Assembly: GCF_001428665.1 (NCBI RefSeq)
Contig: NZ_LMIJ01000028.1
Span: forward strand, 27,093-91,092
Direction of reading: 5' to 3'
From: Acidovorax sp. Root219
Lineage (GTDB): Bacteria; Pseudomonadota; Gammaproteobacteria; Burkholderiales; Burkholderiaceae_C
Length of the DNA stretch: 64,000 nt
The notes under the pieces are model-generated. The model was given only the letters and a program-made list of their open reading frames with translations, was not told the DNA's origin and ran no database searches. Shown here piece after piece: positions 60,278-64,000 of the stretch. A program made the position numbers and the translations under genes. Within the stretch, counting starts at the first letter, position 1; every line of letters begins with the position of its first letter.

Positions 60278-61258
60278 ATGAACAGCCAACTTACTTTTAC
60301 CCGCCGCCTGGCCCTCTCGGCCGTGGGCGCCGCCGCAGCGCTGGCGCTGGCCGGCCCGGCCGTGGCCCAGGCCAACAAGGTCGTGGTGGGGGTGGCCATT
60401 CCGTCGGCCACGCACGGCTTCACGGGCGGCATCGTGTACTGGGCCAACCAAGCCAAGAAAGACCTGGAGAAGGCCAACCCCGGCCTGCAGGTCATCGTCA
60501 AGACAGCCGGCGGTGCGCCCGAACAGGCCAACCAGCTGCAGGACCTGGTCACGGTCAGCAAGATCAACGCCCTGGTGATCTTTCCCTTCGAATCGGCCGC
60601 GCTGACCAAGCCGGTCGCCCAGGTCAAGGCCAAGGGCGTCTACGTGACGGTGGTGGACCGCGGCCTGACCGACACCAGCGCGCAGGACGCCTATGTGGCC
60701 GGTGACAACACCGCCTTCGGCAAGATCCCGGCCGAGTACATCGCCAAGGCGCTGGGAGGCAAGGGCAACGTGGTGGCCATGCGCGGCATTGCCACCACGC
60801 TGGACAACGAGCGCATGGACGCGTTCAACGCGGTGCTCAAGAACCACCCCGACATCAAGCTGCTGGACGCCAAGTACGCCAACTGGAACCGCGACGACGC
60901 CTTCAAGGTCATGCAGGACTACCTCACGCGCTTCCCGAAGATCGACGCGGTCTGGGCGGCCGATGACGACATGGCCGTGGGCGTGCTCAAGGCCATCGAG
61001 CAGGCCAAGCGCAAGGACATCAAGCTGGTGTTCGGCGGCGCCGGTGCCAAGGGCATGATCAAGACGCTGGCCGACGGCAGCAACCCGCTGATCCAGGCCA
61101 ATGTGTCGTACTCGCCGAAGTTCATCTACGACTCGATCAAGCTCACGGCCGAGGCACGCATCAAGGGCGACAAGCTGCCGCCCACGACCATCATCCCTTC
61201 GGTGCTGATCACCAAAGAGAACGCCAAGAGCTTCTACTTCCCTGACTCGCCATTCTGA
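60278..61258 (+). CDS. Sugar ABC transporter substrate-binding protein (ribose type)
   Basis: 326 residues. The signal peptide [20 protein letters not shown], ending VAQA, is followed by the periplasmic sugar-binding fold: [43 protein letters not shown] and [18 protein letters not shown]. Members bind ribose, galactose, xylitol, inositol and related polyols; the exact ligand is not clear. CAGGAGACAACGCATC precedes the ATG. It follows the permease gene after 118 bases and is followed by a stem-loop. Confidence 0.93.
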   Translation: MNSQLTFTRRLALSAVGAAAALALAGPAVAQANKVVVGVAIPSATHGFTGGIVYWANQAKKDLEKANPGLQVIVKTAGGAPEQANQLQDLVTVSKINALVIFPFESAALTKPVAQVKAKGVYVTVVDRGLTDTSAQDAYVAGDNTAFGKIPAEYIAKALGGKGNVVAMRGIATTLDNERMDAFNAVLKNHPDIKLLDAKYANWNRDDAFKVMQDYLTRFPKIDAVWAADDDMAVGVLKAIEQAKRKDIKLVFGGAGAKGMIKTLADGSNPLIQANVSYSPKFIYDSIKLTAEARIKGDKLPPTTIIPSVLITKENAKSFYFPDSPF

Positions 61259-61269
61259 TCGGGACGCCT

Positions 61270-61289
61270 GATGGGGGTCTCGCCCCATC
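61270..61289 (+). other. Stem-loop after the binding-protein gene
   Basis: GATGGGG (61270-61276) pairs with CCCCATC (61283-61289) with a six-base loop. No U-run follows, so it is not a normal terminator. Similar elements downstream of binding-protein genes stabilise the upstream mRNA segment and give more binding protein than later products; that role is inference here. Confidence 0.5.
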
Positions 61290-61344
61290 GCAGCGGCGGC
61301 CGCCCGGTGGGCTGTTCGCTGCCCCCATTTTCTGGAGCTCCACC

Positions 61345-62358
61345 ATGCCAAGACCCGTCACCCTCTTCACCGGCCAGTGGGCCGACCTGCCGCTGTCCGA
61401 GCTCGCGCCGCTGGCCCGCAGCATGGGCTATGACGGCCTGGAGCTGGCCTGCTGGGGCGACCATTTCAACGTGCAGGAGGCGCTGGCCTCCGCGCAGTAT
61501 GTGAAGGACAAGCATGCGCTGCTGGCCCAGCATGGCCTTGCATGCTTTGCCATTGGCAACCACCTGGTGGGTCAGGCGGTGTGCGACCGCATCGACGAGC
61601 GCCACCAGTCCATCCTGCCGCCCCATGTGTGGGGCGATGGCGAACCCGAAGGCGTGCGCCAGCGCGCAGCCAGCGAGCTGGCCGACACGGCGCGTGCCGC
61701 CGCGAAGTTTGGGGTGAAGACGGTCACGGGCTTCACCGGGTCATCGGTATGGCATGCCATCTATGCCTTCCCGCCCACCAGCCAGGCGTACTGGGACAAG
61801 GGCTTTGCGGACTTCGCCCAGCGCTTTGGCCCCATCCTCGACGTGTTCGAGCAGCACGACATCAACTTCGCGCTCGAGGTGCACCCCACCGAGATCGCCT
61901 TCGACATCGCCTCGGCCGAGCGCGCGATTGCCGCTGTGAATGGGCACCGGCGCTTCGGCTTCAACTATGACCCGAGCCACCTGGCCTACCAGGGCGTGGA
62001 CTACGTGAAGTTCATCCGCCAGTTTGCCGACCGCGTCTACAACGCCCACATGAAGGACGTGTGGTGGGGCAGGGGCGACGGCACGGTGGGCGTGTTCGGC
62101 GGGCACACCAGCTTTGGTGATGCGCGGCGCCACTGGGACTTTCGCAGCGTGGGGCGCGGCATGATCGATTTCGAATCCATCATCGTCGCCCTCAACGACA
62201 TCGGCTACCAGGGCCCTTTGTCGGTGGAGTGGGAAGACAGCCGCATGGACCGCGTGCACGGTGCCACAGAAAGCGCTGCCTTCTGCAAGCGGCTCGACTT
62301 CAAGCCCGCCGCAGGCGCCTTCGACGCCGTGTTTGCCCGCGACGAGCAACCGAAATAA
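61345..62358 (+). CDS. Sugar phosphate isomerase/epimerase family (TIM barrel)
   Basis: 337 residues of the xylose-isomerase-like TIM-barrel family. Metal-ligand segments are visible in order: FALEVHPTE (Glu), FNYDPSHL (Asp/His), [11 protein letters not shown] (His) and SVEWEDSRM (Glu). The N-terminus is [19 protein letters not shown] ([17 protein letters not shown]). It probably isomerises or epimerises the imported sugar or its keto derivative. It is followed by the dehydrogenase gene after 18 bases, so the two probably act in sequence. Confidence 0.9.
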   Translation: MPRPVTLFTGQWADLPLSELAPLARSMGYDGLELACWGDHFNVQEALASAQYVKDKHALLAQHGLACFAIGNHLVGQAVCDRIDERHQSILPPHVWGDGEPEGVRQRAASELADTARAAAKFGVKTVTGFTGSSVWHAIYAFPPTSQAYWDKGFADFAQRFGPILDVFEQHDINFALEVHPTEIAFDIASAERAIAAVNGHRRFGFNYDPSHLAYQGVDYVKFIRQFADRVYNAHMKDVWWGRGDGTVGVFGGHTSFGDARRHWDFRSVGRGMIDFESIIVALNDIGYQGPLSVEWEDSRMDRVHGATESAAFCKRLDFKPAAGAFDAVFARDEQPK

Positions 62359-62376
62359 TGACCAACAAGGGATTCC

Positions 62377-63552
62377 ATGTCCTCTGAACGCAAGCTGCGC
62401 TATGCCATGGTGGGCGGCGGCAATGGCGCCTTCATCGGTGCCGTGCACCGCAAGGCCATGGCGCTGGACGGGCAGTTCGAGCTGGTGGCGGGCGCGCTCT
62501 CGTCCTCGCCCGAGCGGGCCCGCGCCTCGGGCGCCGCCCTGGGCCTGGCCGACGAGCGCAACCACGGCAGCTGGCAGGACCTGCTGGCCGACGAGCTGCG
62601 CCGCCCCGCTGGTGAGCGAATCGACCTGGTCAGCATCGTCACCCCCAACCACGTGCACCACCCGGTGGCCCTGGCCTTTGTGCAGGCGGGCTTTCACGTA
62701 GTGTGCGACAAGCCGCTGGTGCACACCAGCGCTCAGGCCGATGAACTGGTGGCCGCCGTGCGCCAGGCCGGCACCGTGTTCGGCGTGACCTACAACTACA
62801 CCGGTTACCCCCTGGTGCGTGAGGCGCGCCACCTGGTGCGCAGCGGCGCCCTGGGCACGCTGCGCAAGATCACGGTCGAATACAACCAGGGCTGGCTGGC
62901 CACGGCGGTGGAAGAGGGCGGTGCCAACAAGCAGGCCGACTGGCGGCTGGACCCCGCGCGCAGCGGCGCCGTGGGCACCATGGGCGACATCGGCTCGCAT
63001 GCCGAGAACCTGGCCGCTACCGTGACCGGGATGGAGCCCGAATGGCTGTGCGCCGACCTCACCGCCTTCGGCGCGGGCCGCCGCCTCGACGACGACACGC
63101 AGATGCTGCTGCGCTACGCCAATGGCGCGCGCGGCATCATCGTGGCATCGCAGGTGGCTGCGGGCCTGGAGAACGACCTGCGCCTGCAGGTCTCGGGCAC
63201 CCTGGGCACCATCACCTGGCGCCAGGAAGACCCCAACCACCTGGTGCATTCGCCCGTGGACGGGCCGCGCCGCATCCTCACGCGCGGTGCGCCCTGGCTC
63301 AGCCCCTCGGCGCTGCGCGCGGGCCGCATTCCATCAGGCCATCCCGAGGCCTTCATCGAGGCCTTTGCCAACGTCTACCTGGGCGTGGCGGCGGACATCC
63401 GCGCCCATGCGGCCGAGCAGCCGGCCGACCCGCTGGCGGCCGATTACCCGCGCGTGGAAGACGGTGCACGCGGCGTGCGCTTCATCGAGCGGGTGGTGGA
63501 GTCCGCGCGCAGCGAGCGAAAGTGGACTGCGCTGGCTGGCGAAGGGGCTTGA
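62377..63552 (+). CDS. Gfo/Idh/MocA family oxidoreductase
   Basis: 391 residues. An N-terminal Rossmann fold with [20 protein letters not shown] is followed by [18 protein letters not shown] and the catalytic-lysine region [10 protein letters not shown] (EKP is the usual form; here DKP). The C-terminal domain has [19 protein letters not shown], typical of the family. It oxidises or reduces a hydroxyl of a sugar or polyol with NAD(P). Its position after the isomerase suggests a shared catabolic route. Confidence 0.92.
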   Translation: MSSERKLRYAMVGGGNGAFIGAVHRKAMALDGQFELVAGALSSSPERARASGAALGLADERNHGSWQDLLADELRRPAGERIDLVSIVTPNHVHHPVALAFVQAGFHVVCDKPLVHTSAQADELVAAVRQAGTVFGVTYNYTGYPLVREARHLVRSGALGTLRKITVEYNQGWLATAVEEGGANKQADWRLDPARSGAVGTMGDIGSHAENLAATVTGMEPEWLCADLTAFGAGRRLDDDTQMLLRYANGARGIIVASQVAAGLENDLRLQVSGTLGTITWRQEDPNHLVHSPVDGPRRILTRGAPWLSPSALRAGRIPSGHPEAFIEAFANVYLGVAADIRAHAAEQPADPLAADYPRVEDGARGVRFIERVVESARSERKWTALAGEGA

Positions 63553-63574
63553 GGCCACGGGCCACAATGGCTTG

Positions 63575-64000
63575 ATGACAACCGAGAAACACAAGATGAT
63601 TGCCGGCGCGCCCTACCAGGCCGCCGACCCGGAGCTGGTGGCCGACCGCCTGCGCGCCCGCCAGCTGTGCCATGCCATCAACCACGCGGCGCCCGAGGCC
63701 GCTGCCGAACTGCAGGCGTTGCAGGCACAACTTCTGCCAGGCCAGCCCGCCAGCGTGCATATCACGCCGCCATTCCATTGCGATTACGGCTACAACATCA
63801 CCTTGGGCGAGGGCGCGTATTTCAACTTCAACTGCGTCGTGCTTGATGGTGCCCCGGTGCGCATCGGGGCCCGCACCCTGTGTGCGCCCGGCGTGCAGAT
63901 CTATACGGCATCGCACCCCCTGTCGCCCACCGAGCGGGCCACCGGCATCGAGCTGTGCCTGCCCGTGGCCATCGGTGAGGACGTCTGGATCGGCGGCGGC
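63575..64000 (+). CDS. Maltose/galactoside O-acetyltransferase-type protein, 3' end beyond window
   Basis: The first 142 residues of a hexapeptide-repeat acetyltransferase of the Maa/LacA type. An N-terminal helical cap starts MTTEKHKMIAGAPYQAADPE. The repeats run PPFHCDYGYNITLGEGAYFN, then NCVVLDGAPVRIGARTL, and VQIYTASHPLSPTER carries the catalytic histidine. IGEDVWIGGG is cut at the window edge. It transfers acetyl from acetyl-CoA to sugar hydroxyls. Twenty-two bases separate it from the dehydrogenase gene, so it may or may not belong to that operon. Confidence 0.9.
   Translation, partial: MTTEKHKMIAGAPYQAADPELVADRLRARQLCHAINHAAPEAAAELQALQAQLLPGQPASVHITPPFHCDYGYNITLGEGAYFNFNCVVLDGAPVRIGARTLCAPGVQIYTASHPLSPTERATGIELCLPVAIGEDVWIGGG

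Noticed and set aside
1..64000. tRNA, rRNA, CRISPR array, insertion sequence or prophage
   Set aside because: No cloverleaf, repeat-spacer array, transposase, integrase or terminal inverted repeat was found on reading both strands.

Overview
The window is GC-rich bacterial DNA, densely packed with genes. Its gene content fits a betaproteobacterium of the Comamonadaceae (Acidovorax/Comamonas/Delftia type). The indications are three stand-alone Bug-type (TctC-like) periplasmic receptors, five LysR regulators (four beside the divergent genes they probably control), a Rieske oxygenase with its own uptake system, and a recurrent CAGGAGACA ribosome-binding motif. No rRNA, tRNA, insertion sequence, phage gene or CRISPR array was seen. 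The family assignment is inference from gene content, not from a marker gene.

Layout. 1-5221: a cut-off M20 amidohydrolase coupled to a Bug receptor, with a divergent LysR; then a chromate resistance pair, a rhodanese-ChrB fusion and ChrA. 5420-12820: one long operon for uptake and oxidation of an unknown, probably aromatic, acid: substrate-binding protein, LivHMGF-type ABC transporter, MarR regulator, ferredoxin reductase and Rieske oxygenase. Its promoter carries a palindrome between -35 and -10. 12925-16400: acetyltransferases and two unrecognised proteins. 16454-21501: LysR, Bug, a fluoroacetate-dehalogenase-like hydrolase and a LeuCD-type dehydratase pair. 21619-25092: a YcxB-like membrane protein, a coiled-coil membrane protein and an orphan PhnD-like binding protein.

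25471-31909 is the most unusual stretch. Two small membrane proteins are followed by an XRE-type HTH protein with a degenerate ATPase-like body, and then by an overlapping 745-residue STAND-type ATPase. The ATPase is anchored by two membrane segments that bracket a periplasmic domain resembling the C-terminal part of a type IV pilin. An ankyrin-repeat protein follows. The arrangement looks like a surface-sensing or defence-type signalling system; the function is inference.

31981-38000: YkvA, two GNAT acetyltransferases, a glycolipid-binding-type protein, a phytase-like esterase lipoprotein and a hybrid sensor kinase. 38137-44345: LysR and a divergent operon (AtuA-like protein, its small C-terminal partner, Bug receptor, alpha/beta-hydrolase lipoprotein) ended by a clear terminator. 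44350-50355: two more LysR units, one facing an atypical metallo-beta-lactamase-fold protein, a small protein and a DsbA-like protein, the other facing an EamA exporter; a quinone-oxidoreductase-like enzyme lies between. 50383-56193: a SnoaL-like gene broken by an in-frame amber codon, an exonuclease/phosphatase-family membrane protein, two small overlapping genes, a degenerate protease-like protein and a 5'-nucleotidase lipoprotein. 56303-64000: a sugar or polyol catabolic operon with a ROK regulator behind a tandem operator, a ribose-type ABC transporter, a TIM-barrel isomerase, a Gfo/Idh/MocA dehydrogenase and the start of a maltose acetyltransferase-type gene.
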